Source: Cyclobacteriaceae bacterium
Lineage (GTDB): Bacteria > Bacteroidota > Bacteroidia > Cytophagales > Cyclobacteriaceae
Assembly (NCBI GenBank): GCA_024644875.1
Contig: JAHEGY010000047.1
Location: 1-33,379, forward strand
DNA: 33,379 nt
Reading direction: 5' to 3'
Both the position numbers and the translations under genes were made by a program. The notes below the pieces were generated by a model that saw only the letters and a program-made list of their open reading frames with translations, was not told the origin of the DNA and made no database searches. This document shows, one piece after another, positions 1-8,551 of the stretch (the first letter of the stretch is position 1; each line of letters starts with the position of its first letter).

Positions 1-827
1 ATAAATATTTCGGGATCGGGCCCGAGATAGGATTAGGAAATGATTTCTTAACCATCCGGTCCATAAAACTGTTTGTAGATGGCGCCCTGGGTTCACGGGG
101 CGCCTGGCTGATAGAACCCTATACGGATATGCCAGAACATTACGGACACGCGGTAAGTGAGCTATCTTATTTGCAGGAGGTGAGTGACCAGGCCATTCAA
201 AACGGATTTCAGGTATGTACGCATGCTATTGGCGACCGGGGGAATAAGGAAGTGCTTGATATTTATGAGAAAGCTTATAAGAATAATCCGGATCAGAATG
301 ACGCCAGATTCCGCATTGAACATTCCCAGCACCTTGCGGCATCGGATATTCCAAGATTTGCAAGTCTTGGAGTTATACCCGCCATGCAGGCAATTCATAT
401 GTCATCTGACAGGCCATGGGCAATAGACCGCCTGGGTGAAGATAGGATTCTTGAAGGTGCTTATGTATGGCAGAAATTATTGCAAAGCGGTGCAAGAATC
501 GTTAATGGAACAGATGTGCCAGTGGAACCTTTGTCTCCTGTAGCCTGTTTCTATGCTTCAATATCCAGGAAAACACTTCAGGGCCTGCCCTCGGGAGGCT
601 ATGAGCCGGACCAGAAAATGAGTAGAGAAGAAGCCTTACGATCCTACACAATAGATGCTGCCTTCGGAGCCTTTGAAGAAAACATCAAGGGATCTATAGA
701 ACCGGGTAAACTTGCAGATTTTACCGTGTTCTCAGACGACATTATGACCATCCCGGAAGAAGTTATCCTTTCAGCGGAAATCGATATGACCATTGTCGGC
801 GGTAAGGTTCTTTATGAGCGTGATTAA
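1..827 (+). CDS. Amidohydrolase family 3 (YtcJ-like), 5' truncated
   Basis: C-terminal part of a metal-dependent amidohydrolase. The frame is open from base 3, so the gene begins outside the window; the ATG at 129 is internal. Before that ATG the frame reads a stretch containing KLFVDGALGSRGAWL, the conserved block of Amidohydro_3 proteins. Further on come HAIGDRGN (metal-ligand histidine), RIEHSQHL (second histidine) and GTDVPVEPLSP (the catalytic aspartate of the barrel). The tail GSIEPGKLADFTVFSDD is the usual returning strand of the composite beta domain. These proteins hydrolyse amide or cyclic imide bonds; the substrate cannot be read from sequence. Many family members carry an N-terminal lipoprotein or export signal, which would lie upstream. 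No neighbour suggests a pathway. Confidence 0.9.
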   Translation, partial: KYFGIGPEIGLGNDFLTIRSIKLFVDGALGSRGAWLIEPYTDMPEHYGHAVSELSYLQEVSDQAIQNGFQVCTHAIGDRGNKEVLDIYEKAYKNNPDQNDARFRIEHSQHLAASDIPRFASLGVIPAMQAIHMSSDRPWAIDRLGEDRILEGAYVWQKLLQSGARIVNGTDVPVEPLSPVACFYASISRKTLQGLPSGGYEPDQKMSREEALRSYTIDAAFGAFEENIKGSIEPGKLADFTVFSDDIMTIPEEVILSAEIDMTIVGGKVLYERD

Positions 828-1096
828 ATTTTATCCCATCTTTTGCAACCCTACCAAATATTAAGCGTACGATATTTATATAAATGTACAAATTTCGTAA
901 ATTATTAATTTATTAGTCTGATTTTGATCGTTGTAAAAATGATCCTGTTTCTATTGATTCCGTATACTATATGGAAAGTAGAAACCATAGCATGCTGAAT
1001 GGGCACTAAACAATTGGATTATTAAAATTTTTATAGATATGAATAAGGGTATTTGGCATATTGTTTGTCATAGTAATGTAAACAGGTGAAATAGTC
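828..1096. other. AT-rich intergenic region
   Basis: 269 bases between the amidohydrolase and a small ORF. No clear terminator hairpin follows the amidohydrolase stop. The last 20 bases hold AGGTGA about 8 bases before the ATG at 1097, a plausible ribosome binding site. Nothing else recognised. Confidence 0.4.
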
Positions 1097-1282
1097 ATGA
1101 GAACGAATCATTATTATAAGTCAAAAAAATACCTGAGCCGTAATGGACATATTTCTTCCAGAGACCCAGAAAGCCAGAATTTTGATAATCTGGATTACTT
1201 TCATGATTTTACCAACATCCGGGTGATCAACCAGTACAGGAAGATCGGAGAGGAGATCATGTCAAGGAATTTCTGGAAATAA
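1097..1282 (+). CDS. Small hypothetical protein (61 aa)
   Basis: A short reading frame starting at ATG, with AGGTGA 8-10 bases upstream, one of the better ribosome binding sites in the window. The product is basic and polar (RTNHYYKSKKYLSRNG at the N-terminus). It ends in an amphipathic stretch, VINQYRKIGEEIMSRNFWK. There is no signal peptide, membrane helix or motif I recognise. It stands alone, separated by 269 bases from the amidohydrolase and converging on the next leftward gene. The clean start signal and protein-like composition favour a real gene, but length alone does not exclude chance. Confidence 0.45.
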   Translation: MRTNHYYKSKKYLSRNGHISSRDPESQNFDNLDYFHDFTNIRVINQYRKIGEEIMSRNFWK

Positions 1283-1370
1283 GCAGGTTTTGAATTTGGA
1301 TTGATCTCAAATTGGGAAGAATTTAATTTCCTATTGAGAAATTTTAATTATCAAATGGAAGGTATTTTGT

Positions 1371-2198
1371 TCAATCACTGAACTTGGCCCGTCTGAGAAT
1401 TTCGTCCATATCAACCTCCAAGCCATTATAATAGGCATATTCACGATAACTTTCTACGATCTGAAGTGCGATTTCATATTCTGTTGCCCGAAGTATAAAT
1501 CCTCTTGATGGTTTGAATTCCATTATGAAATTTTCGAGATCTTCTCCTTCAAGATCAGTGATCCTGTTGACCAGCTGAACGTTATATTTTTCTTCTGAAG
1601 TCTTCCTTTGTACGAGTTCAGCTTCTTCCTGCATTTTAAGTATGCGTTCTTCTTCCAGTATTTTCGCCAGTTTCTTCTCCTGCTTCGCTCTTCTGCTGAA
1701 TAAATTTGCAAAGGCTTCCACATAACCACTTCCGCCATTCGGCAATACATTCCAATAAGATGCACCAGGGGCACCTTTATTACTCCAAATCCTGATAGTA
1801 TCTCTTGGGATATCCTTGAGATAAAAGCCTTTCATAGGATCATTAGCGTAGAAATCCATGCTCTCGAGTAAATATGCTTTCGGCTCGAGCATGATGACCT
1901 GGTAGGAATTATTCCTGATGGAATCATCTAATACAATATAGAAATCACTATATCCAACAGCAGTGAACTTTATAGAGTCTCCGTGATTCGTTGTGAAGGA
2001 AAAATTGCCATTATCATCTGCGGAAGTTCCCGTATTCAAACTAACATCAATAATATGAACAAAAGGGATTCTCTCACTCGTTTTTGCATCGTATATGATG
2101 CCATTGATCTTGATTTTCTCCTTCTGGTTTAAATCCTGTGCATTTGCTGCAAGAGGCAAAAATAAGATAATCGCAATATGTAAAATTCTGCTTCGCAC
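1371..2198 (-). CDS. Exported protein with carboxypeptidase regulatory-like domain
   Basis: 275 residues. The N-terminus is a Sec signal peptide (MRSRILHIAIILFLPLAANAQ). Residues about 28-115 form a CarboxypepD_reg-like beta-sandwich: KINGIIYDAKTSERIPFVHI, then GTSADDNGNFSF and a KFTAVGY block. In Bacteroidota this domain is common at the start of TonB-dependent receptors and in stand-alone periplasmic or outer-membrane proteins. The second half has a charged helical segment (KILEEERILKMQEEAELVQRK) followed by a conserved-looking tail, and there is no TonB plug or barrel. The role is unknown; an envelope location is inferred from the signal peptide. It appears to be a single-gene unit. Confidence 0.75.
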   Translation of the reverse strand: MRSRILHIAIILFLPLAANAQDLNQKEKIKINGIIYDAKTSERIPFVHIIDVSLNTGTSADDNGNFSFTTNHGDSIKFTAVGYSDFYIVLDDSIRNNSYQVIMLEPKAYLLESMDFYANDPMKGFYLKDIPRDTIRIWSNKGAPGASYWNVLPNGGSGYVEAFANLFSRRAKQEKKLAKILEEERILKMQEEAELVQRKTSEEKYNVQLVNRITDLEGEDLENFIMEFKPSRGFILRATEYEIALQIVESYREYAYYNGLEVDMDEILRRAKFSD

Positions 2199-2257
2199 CT
2201 AATTTCTAAACGGATATAACTAACGATTCGACTTAAATTTAAACAATTATTTGCTGT

Positions 2258-2959
2258 CTATGTCCCTAATATATAATTTACGGCAGATCTGGCGTGAATA
2301 TCGGTAGTGTCTATTACAGGAATATCACAATGATCCTGTTTGATGAGCAAAGGGATCTCGGTACAACCTAGGATCACTGCTTCTGCACCCCGGAATTTGA
2401 GATCCTCTATAATGAACAACATTCTATCCCGGGAATGATCTTTTATTATGCCCTTTACCAGTTCATTATAAATGATTTGATTGATCACTATAATATTTCC
2501 ATCATCAGGCAGGATGGTTTCGATTTCAAATTTATTCTTTAATCTATTTGTATAAGTATCCGAGTGCATCAGGAACTTTGTTCCCAGCAGGGCAGCCTTT
2601 TTAAAATTACCTTTCACAAGGAAATCCCCAACAGTATCAGCAATATGTATTAATGGGATATCCATTTGTTTTTCAATGTAAGCAGCACATTCGTGCATTG
2701 TATTTGAACAGATCAGCAAACAATCGGCTCCTGCAATGCTCAATTTATGTCCTGCGGCAGCCATCAATTCATTTAAAGCATCCCAGTCGGCATTGTACTG
2801 AAGGGATTCAATCTGATCAAAATCAAACGAATACATCAAAATGCTGGCCGAATGGTTTTTTCCTAATCTTTCATTTACTTCGGTATTTATGATTTGATAA
2901 TAAGTCTGTGTAGATTGCCAGCTAAGTCCTCCGATTAATCCGATTGTTCTCATATCCAT
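2258..2959 (-). CDS. Aspartate/glutamate racemase family protein
   Basis: 233 residues, the full length of the Asp/Glu/hydantoin racemase family. The N-terminus MRTIGLIGGLSWQST is the family start. The two catalytic cysteines are visible in LLICSNTMHE and AVILGCTEIPLLI. These enzymes interconvert L- and D-aspartate or related amino acids by a two-base, cofactor-free mechanism in the cytoplasm; the exact substrate is not assignable. The start may be the ATG two codons downstream (2953), which fits family alignments better; neither ATG has a clear Shine-Dalgarno. The gene is divergent from the branching enzyme gene across about 100 bases of AT-rich DNA that must hold both promoters. Confidence 0.85.
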   Translation of the reverse strand: MDMRTIGLIGGLSWQSTQTYYQIINTEVNERLGKNHSASILMYSFDFDQIESLQYNADWDALNELMAAAGHKLSIAGADCLLICSNTMHECAAYIEKQMDIPLIHIADTVGDFLVKGNFKKAALLGTKFLMHSDTYTNRLKNKFEIETILPDDGNIIVINQIIYNELVKGIIKDHSRDRMLFIIEDLKFRGAEAVILGCTEIPLLIKQDHCDIPVIDTTDIHARSAVNYILGT

Positions 2960-3058
2960 GAAATATAATGATACAAATAAAATAAAAATAAATTGTCTTC
3001 CCTTAGTGATTGGGAAATATCAATAGGATTGTTATTTTCATTTTTTAAATCATTTATC

Positions 3059-5074
3059 ATGAGCAAAAAGAAAATTCCAATCCTTGTAAAAGACGATCCC
3101 TGGCTGGAACCCTATACCGATGAGATCGCCGACCGCATCAATAGATTTAACAATCTGGTGCAGTCTATTGAAAGAGAAGCAGGTTCCTTACAGACATTCT
3201 CGGAGGCCTATAAATATATGGGTATCAATTATGATAAGAAAAAGAAGGGATGGTGGTATCGGGAGTGGGCTCCTGCAGCAAGGTCCCTGAGTCTTATAGG
3301 TGATTTTAATAATTGGAACAGAGATGCCAATCCATTGACAAAAAATGACCAGGGGATCTGGGAGGTTTTTGTTGATGGTGATACCCTAAAGCATGGTGAC
3401 AAGGTGAAGGTTCATGTGGTTGCTGATCGTGTGGAAAGAGACAGGATCCCGGCATATATTCGACGAACTGTCCAGGATCCCGACAGTCATGATTTTTCCG
3501 GTCAGGTGTGGGGACCGGGGGAGGATTATAAATGGACAGATGATGGATTCAGGCTGGGACCCATTAACAGAGCCCCTATCATTTATGAAGTTCATATTGG
3601 AATGGCACAGGAAAAAGAAGGCGTTGGGACCTACCTGGAATTTGCTGAAGAGGTATTGCCCCGGATAAGGGATCTTGGATATAATGCCATACAATTTATG
3701 GCCATACAGGAGCATCCTTATTATGGTTCTTTCGGATACCATGTGTCCAGTTTTTATGCGCCTACAAGCCGTTTCGGCACACCGGAGGATTTTAAATACC
3801 TTGTAAATGAAGCGCATAAAATGGGGATAGCGGTGATCATTGACATTGTGCATTCCCATGCCGTTAAGAACATAGCCGAAGGACTTAATGAATTTGATGG
3901 TTCTGATGATCAATATTTTCATCCCGGAGGCAGGGGAATACATAGTGCCTGGGATTCCAAATTATTTAATTACGGAAAATGGGAGGTCCGGCAATTCTTA
4001 TTATCGAATCTTGCGTATTGGATAAATGAATTTCACGTAGACGGATTCCGTTTCGACGGCGTAACTTCTATGATGTATTTTCATCATGGCGATTTTGCCA
4101 GCTTCGATCATTATGATAAATATTTTGTTGAAGGGGTGGAATGGGATGCACTGTTATATCTGCAGCTGGCCAATGAAATCACACATAATCTAAAGAAAGA
4201 TGCCATAACCATCGCTGAGGATATGAGTGGCATGCCGGGACTTTGCAGAAAACAAAAGGAGGGAGGTATTGGATTTGATTTCAGATTGGGTATGGGTATC
4301 CCGGATTTCTGGATTAAATATCTGAAGGAGTTAAGTGACGAGGATTGGAACATCCATGAATTATGGAAAACCATGGTCAATCGTCGATGGAAGGAACGCA
4401 CCATAGCCTATGCTGAATCACATGACCAGGCCATCGTGGGAGATAAAACGGTCGCCTTCTGGTTAATGGATAAGGAAATGTATTTTCATATGCAGGTGAG
4501 TGACGATAATTATATGATCGACAGAGGCATCGCGCTTCATAAAATGATCCGTTTTTTCACTATAACACTTGGCGGGGAAGGATATCTAAATTTTATCGGG
4601 AACGAATTCGGGCATCCGGAATGGATCGATTTCCCTCGGGAAGGCAACAACTGGAGTTATAAATATTGCAGAAGGCAATGGTCATTGGTCGATAATGAAA
4701 ATTTGAAGTACAAATTTCTAAATCAGTTTGATAAGGACATGATCAGTTTGGTCAGGAAATACAAATTACTTGAATCCCTTCCTGCCCGTCAATTGAATAT
4801 GGACGATATCAACAAAGCCATAATATTTGAAAGGAACAATCTGATATTCCTGTTTAATTTTCATCCTTCACATTCTATCCCTGATTATCGGTTTCTTGCA
4901 CCTCTGGATGGCAATTATAAGGTAATATTGAATTCAGATGAGGTAAAATATGGAGGATTTGATAGAGTTGACATGGATATGGTCTATCCAGCTATAAAAG
5001 ATGAGGGATATCAAAAACTCAGTATTTATTTGCCGAACCGAACTGCTCTTGTGATGGAAAGGCAGCCGGATTGA
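3059..5074 (+). CDS. glgB: 1,4-alpha-glucan branching enzyme, eukaryote-like type (GH13)
   Basis: 671 residues from the ATG at 3059; a TTG 66 bases upstream would add an unlikely leader. The enzyme cuts alpha-1,4 glucan chains and rejoins them as alpha-1,6 branches in glycogen. An N-terminal CBM48-like domain (WWYREWAPAARSLSLIGDFNNW) precedes a GH13 barrel. Visible active-site blocks are DIVHSHAVKN (D262-N271), FRFDGVTSMMY with nucleophile D333, IAEDMSGMP with acid/base E387, and AESHDQ with H455/D456. The wording of these blocks (HSHAVKN, GVTSMMYFHHG, GDKTVAFWLMDKEMY) resembles animal, fungal and plant branching enzymes far more than E. coli GlgB. It converges on the glycogen synthase-like gene and lies near the phosphorylase homologue, so it is part of a glycogen island. 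Confidence 0.95.
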   Translation: MSKKKIPILVKDDPWLEPYTDEIADRINRFNNLVQSIEREAGSLQTFSEAYKYMGINYDKKKKGWWYREWAPAARSLSLIGDFNNWNRDANPLTKNDQGIWEVFVDGDTLKHGDKVKVHVVADRVERDRIPAYIRRTVQDPDSHDFSGQVWGPGEDYKWTDDGFRLGPINRAPIIYEVHIGMAQEKEGVGTYLEFAEEVLPRIRDLGYNAIQFMAIQEHPYYGSFGYHVSSFYAPTSRFGTPEDFKYLVNEAHKMGIAVIIDIVHSHAVKNIAEGLNEFDGSDDQYFHPGGRGIHSAWDSKLFNYGKWEVRQFLLSNLAYWINEFHVDGFRFDGVTSMMYFHHGDFASFDHYDKYFVEGVEWDALLYLQLANEITHNLKKDAITIAEDMSGMPGLCRKQKEGGIGFDFRLGMGIPDFWIKYLKELSDEDWNIHELWKTMVNRRWKERTIAYAESHDQAIVGDKTVAFWLMDKEMYFHMQVSDDNYMIDRGIALHKMIRFFTITLGGEGYLNFIGNEFGHPEWIDFPREGNNWSYKYCRRQWSLVDNENLKYKFLNQFDKDMISLVRKYKLLESLPARQLNMDDINKAIIFERNNLIFLFNFHPSHSIPDYRFLAPLDGNYKVILNSDEVKYGGFDRVDMDMVYPAIKDEGYQKLSIYLPNRTALVMERQPD

Positions 5075-5220
5075 ATTTGAGCAGGATCCCATCTGACAGG
5101 TTACCGGACATATTAGTAGTAAATGCTACGGAATAACATCAGGCTCTTTTTTGATGGATCACTTAAAAAATTCTGCAGGAATACTGGTATAATCAGGGGG
5201 ACTTATATCAGCTTCGAAGC

Positions 5221-6510
5221 TTAAGCCAATAATCTAGCATAAATTGCCATTACTTTCCTGGCACTTTCTGCCCATGTAAGCTTTTTAAGATCCCTGTACC
5301 CTTGCGATACGCAGGCTTTATACAGTTTTCGATCTGTCAGTAGTTTTAAGATGAGACCGGCCATTTTTTCTGTATCCCAGAAATCGACTGTCAGTGCACT
5401 GCTGAGAACTTCTGCTGCACCGGATCTCTTGGATAGTACTACAGGGATCCCAAATTGGGCAGCTTCCAGTGCCGTAAGTCCGAATGGCTCTGATACGGAG
5501 GGCATGCAGAAAACGTCAGTAATTGATAGTATATACTCTACTTCTGACCTGTTCAGGAATCCGGTAAAATGAATTTTATGTCTTAACTCAGCGTAGGCCC
5601 CTGATTCGATGATCTCCTGGAGTTTGTCACCTTTACCTGCAATCACAAACCTTACTTCGTCATTGTTTTCAATTATCTTTGTTGCTGCCTCCAGGAAGAA
5701 CTCCGGTCCTTTCTGCATGGTTACCCTGCCCAGAAACAATATGAGCTTTTCCGGGAAGTTTTTATCAGATTTGAAGGTTTTGACTTTTTCAATGCCATTA
5801 TGAACCGGGAATATCTTTTTCCCGGATATTTTATAGAATTCCCGGATGATATCTCCTGTATACTTGCTTACCGGAATGATCGCATCCGCTTTCCGCAGGG
5901 CCAATTTCTCCAATTTATAGATCCAGTCGACCTTATCAGGCCCTACCCGGTCGTAATTCAGAGAATGTATATGAAGAACAAGCGGACACCCTGACATTTC
6001 TTTCAGTACTATTCCGGCCGTACAGGTCATCCAGTCATGTACATGAATAATATCAAAAGAGAGTTCGGCAGCAATTCTTTTTACAATCTCTGAGTAATAA
6101 TTAACTTTTTCAAATACATCGATTCCGTAAAGATCGCTTTTGCTGAATTGATTATGGACATCGATTATACCCCTGGTTTTTATGGCGATCCTTTCTTTTG
6201 TAATTTTATCCTGTGTTGTTTTCCGGTAAGTGGGGTATGGAGATATATTGAACTCTATCTTTTTTTCCTGTATTACTTTTTCGAATTCTTTAAGTTCTAC
6301 CTTTTCAAAATGGTCTTCCAGTTTTATCCGGCTTAAGTCAATGATCTTTACATTCGGAATTTTAAGATCAGGGTCTGTCTTGGGCAGAATAAGGGTCAGG
6401 TCGGTTAGCGGTGCCAGCGCTTTGCAGAGATTGAAATTGGCAATGCCCAATCCCCCGCTAATCTCCGGAGGAAATTCCCATCCCAACATTAAAACTCTGG
6501 GTTTTCTCAT
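5221..6510 (-). CDS. Glycogen/starch synthase-like glycosyltransferase (GT4/GT5)
   Basis: 429 residues from the ATG at 6510. The frame runs 18 codons further upstream, but the family starts with RVLMLGWEFPPEISGGLG, which fits this ATG. The GT-B fold is complete: the GGLG acceptor loop near residues 19-22, DIIHVHDW near 153-160, LFLGRVTMQKGPEFFLEA near 258-275, and the nucleotide-sugar EX7E motif EPFGLTALE (E341, E349). It probably adds glucose from ADP- or UDP-glucose to a growing alpha-1,4 glucan. No glgC (ADP-glucose pyrophosphorylase) is present in the window, so the donor is open. A terminator behind the phosphorylase homologue suggests it has its own promoter in the roughly 110-base gap. 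It could also be a trehalose- or sucrose-type GT4, but the island context favours glycogen. Confidence 0.85.
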   Translation of the reverse strand: MRKPRVLMLGWEFPPEISGGLGIANFNLCKALAPLTDLTLILPKTDPDLKIPNVKIIDLSRIKLEDHFEKVELKEFEKVIQEKKIEFNISPYPTYRKTTQDKITKERIAIKTRGIIDVHNQFSKSDLYGIDVFEKVNYYSEIVKRIAAELSFDIIHVHDWMTCTAGIVLKEMSGCPLVLHIHSLNYDRVGPDKVDWIYKLEKLALRKADAIIPVSKYTGDIIREFYKISGKKIFPVHNGIEKVKTFKSDKNFPEKLILFLGRVTMQKGPEFFLEAATKIIENNDEVRFVIAGKGDKLQEIIESGAYAELRHKIHFTGFLNRSEVEYILSITDVFCMPSVSEPFGLTALEAAQFGIPVVLSKRSGAAEVLSSALTVDFWDTEKMAGLILKLLTDRKLYKACVSQGYRDLKKLTWAESARKVMAIYARLLA

Positions 6511-6623
6511 TATTTCATATAAAGATTTAAAGCCTCTAAAATGGTACTCGCAATCAATATACAAATTATATAAAAATGGGTTAACGAACTAATAGAAAAA
6601 TCTAAATATGAGCAGGTAGGGAC

Positions 6624-6655
6624 AAAAAAAATCCCGCCATCCGGCGGGACTTTTT
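6624..6655 (-). terminator. Rho-independent terminator of the phosphorylase homologue
   Basis: A perfect GC-rich stem, CCCGCC (6633-6638) and GGCGGG (6643-6648), with a 4-base loop, extended by one T-A pair. A run of eight A lies on the left and a run of five T on the right. Read on the minus strand it starts directly after the TAA of the phosphorylase homologue and ends in a T run, so it should stop leftward transcription before the synthase gene. The symmetric A/T flanks mean it could also work on the plus strand. Confidence 0.9.
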
Positions 6656-8309
6656 AATAGTTATAGATCTTTTCGTAGTATTGATAAGCCATCCGGGCTG
6701 CATCAAAATAAGGACTCACATCCAACATGCTGTTCCTTACAATCTCATTCCATTTTTCAGGTTTATCATAATAAGTCGGCAATATCTCCTCCTCAAGGAT
6801 ATCATACAGGTTCTGTACATCCAACTGGTCCTGCTGGTGTACCGGGAGTTTCTGGTCAACTGGAGGGATCAGAAACGAATTCACCTCATGGCGCGCGAAT
6901 TCAGGGATCCAGCCGTCATACGTACTGAAGTTTACTGAACCATTCATTGCAGCTGTCATGCCACTGGTACCCGATGCTTCCCTGGGTATCCTTGGAGTAT
7001 TCAGCCAGATATCAGACCCATCCTTTAGCAGTTTCGAAAGCTTTAATTCATAACCTACCAGTACTGCTATATTGTCATATTTCTTGCTTAGGTGCACCAA
7101 CTTATTAAACATGCTGATGGCATTATAATCCATGGGATAAGGCTTACCGGCCCATATAATCTGAACTGGATATTTTGTGCTACTTAGAAGTTTTTCAAAC
7201 CTTTCTTCATCATAAGTCAGAAGATCAGCCCGTTTATAAGCTGCAAATCTCCTGGCCCAGACAATTGTTAGTGTTTCGGTATTGAAAAGTTGTCCGGTCT
7301 GGTCTGCAACCACACTGAAGAGTTCACCTTTCATTTCGCACTTTCTATTTTTGATTAATTCAAGCTCATTATTTTCAGCTGCCTTACTTAATTGTTTGTC
7401 AGCCCAGTATTTCTTGTTCTGAGCATTGGTGATGGAGATTATCTTACAGATGCCTTCATATTTGCTCCACATCTGATTTGCCACTTCTCCATGCATTCTT
7501 GAAACTCCATTAGCAATATTTGCAAACCTCAGGGCCACTACGGTATGATCAAATACATCATCTTTAATGCCTGAGATCTTTCTTACTTCCACCATAGGTG
7601 TCCCACAGAAAAAGCCCATTTTATCAAGAAGCCTGATATCGTGTTTCTCGTTTCCAGCCTCTTCCGGTGTATGGGTAGTAAATACAAGACGTTTTTTTAC
7701 CTCTTCAACACTCTTGAACTTTTTATATAAATGAAAAGCAGCAGATAAGGCATGTGCTTCATTCAAATGATAAATCTCAACATCTGCCTTGAGTTCATCA
7801 AGAAGTTTAGCACCTCCAACGCCCAATAATATGGTTTGGGCAATTTTGGCGGCCGGATCCGAGTCGTACAACTTATGGGTTGTGGATTGTGCGAGATAAT
7901 CGTTCTCCGGCACATCAGTACTCAGGAAGAAAATCGGCACAGTTCCAAATGTTTCCGGTTTCAGATAATAAGCTTTGACGACGACCGGGTGGTTATTAAT
8001 TGTTATTGAAAACTTAATATTCGTATCTTCAAGAAACCTGTAGATCTTTTCCTGAAAAAGAACATCCATTGATTGGTCTCCCTTACGGATCTGATCATAA
8101 TATCCATATTTCCATAAAATACTGATCCCTATTACATTTTGCTTAAGATCGTAAGCACTTCTCATGTGTGACCCTGCAAGAAAACCCAATCCTCCGGAGT
8201 AAGTCTTTAAAGCCTGGTCGATTGCAAATTCCATTGAGAAATATGCTACACTCTTTGAATATTTAGGGTCGAACTCATAAGAGTGCTGAAATTCCTTAGG
8301 TAGTGACAT
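6654..8309 (-). CDS. Short alpha-glucan phosphorylase homologue (GT35-like) lacking the PLP lysine
   Basis: 551 residues, similar to the short alpha-glucan phosphorylase type (TIGR02094) and far shorter than the roughly 800-residue GlgP. The fold is recognisable by YFSMEFAID and YSGGLGFLAGSH near the N-terminus, HLNEAH, HTPEEAGNEKHD, WARRFAAYKRADLL (sugar/phosphate arginine-lysine block), IIWAGKPYPMD, and IPREASGTSGMTAAMNG near residues 440-456. In classical phosphorylases the last block carries the lysine that binds pyridoxal phosphate (GNMKFMLNG in muscle enzyme); here that place is T452 (codon ACA at 6954-6956). Either this subfamily does not use PLP through a Schiff base or it is not a phosphorylase. 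The reaction expected by homology is glycogen plus phosphate to glucose-1-phosphate. It lies upstream of the synthase, with a terminator between them. Confidence 0.85.
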   Translation of the reverse strand: MSLPKEFQHSYEFDPKYSKSVAYFSMEFAIDQALKTYSGGLGFLAGSHMRSAYDLKQNVIGISILWKYGYYDQIRKGDQSMDVLFQEKIYRFLEDTNIKFSITINNHPVVVKAYYLKPETFGTVPIFFLSTDVPENDYLAQSTTHKLYDSDPAAKIAQTILLGVGGAKLLDELKADVEIYHLNEAHALSAAFHLYKKFKSVEEVKKRLVFTTHTPEEAGNEKHDIRLLDKMGFFCGTPMVEVRKISGIKDDVFDHTVVALRFANIANGVSRMHGEVANQMWSKYEGICKIISITNAQNKKYWADKQLSKAAENNELELIKNRKCEMKGELFSVVADQTGQLFNTETLTIVWARRFAAYKRADLLTYDEERFEKLLSSTKYPVQIIWAGKPYPMDYNAISMFNKLVHLSKKYDNIAVLVGYELKLSKLLKDGSDIWLNTPRIPREASGTSGMTAAMNGSVNFSTYDGWIPEFARHEVNSFLIPPVDQKLPVHQQDQLDVQNLYDILEEEILPTYYDKPEKWNEIVRNSMLDVSPYFDAARMAYQYYEKIYNY

Positions 8310-8551
8310 ATACTTTAGTTTTTTTTTGCTGATTTTAAATTAGATACTTCTCTTCAATATATTTTTAGCCCACGAAATTACTTAATTCAAAATTCTATAG
8401 GAAAGAAATTCGATAAATGAATTCAATAAATTTAAAGATTTGTGAATCCCTTAATATTTCATTCAAAGATTATCATAGATTACGAATATCATAAAATGTC
8501 CCTGTAATTACTAAAAAATCCCGAATATCAGATCTTAAGGACAAAGATTAC
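8310..8551. other. AT-rich intergenic region
   Basis: 242 bases between two leftward genes; it must contain the promoter of the phosphorylase homologue. No palindrome, riboswitch-like structure or ORF of note was seen. Confidence 0.3.

Noticed and set aside
2993-3058. Extended TTG start for the branching enzyme
   Set aside because: The added 22 residues are hydrophobic and translated from AT-rich promoter DNA; the family starts near the ATG at 3059.
3386-3943. 185-codon minus-strand frame inside the branching enzyme gene
   Set aside because: Antisense to the conserved GH13 region, with no protein-like motifs or start signal.
5213-5224. AGCTTCGAAGCT palindrome at the end of the synthase gene
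   Set aside because: Only 12 bp, partly coding, with no loop or T run, so it is not a terminator or a convincing site.
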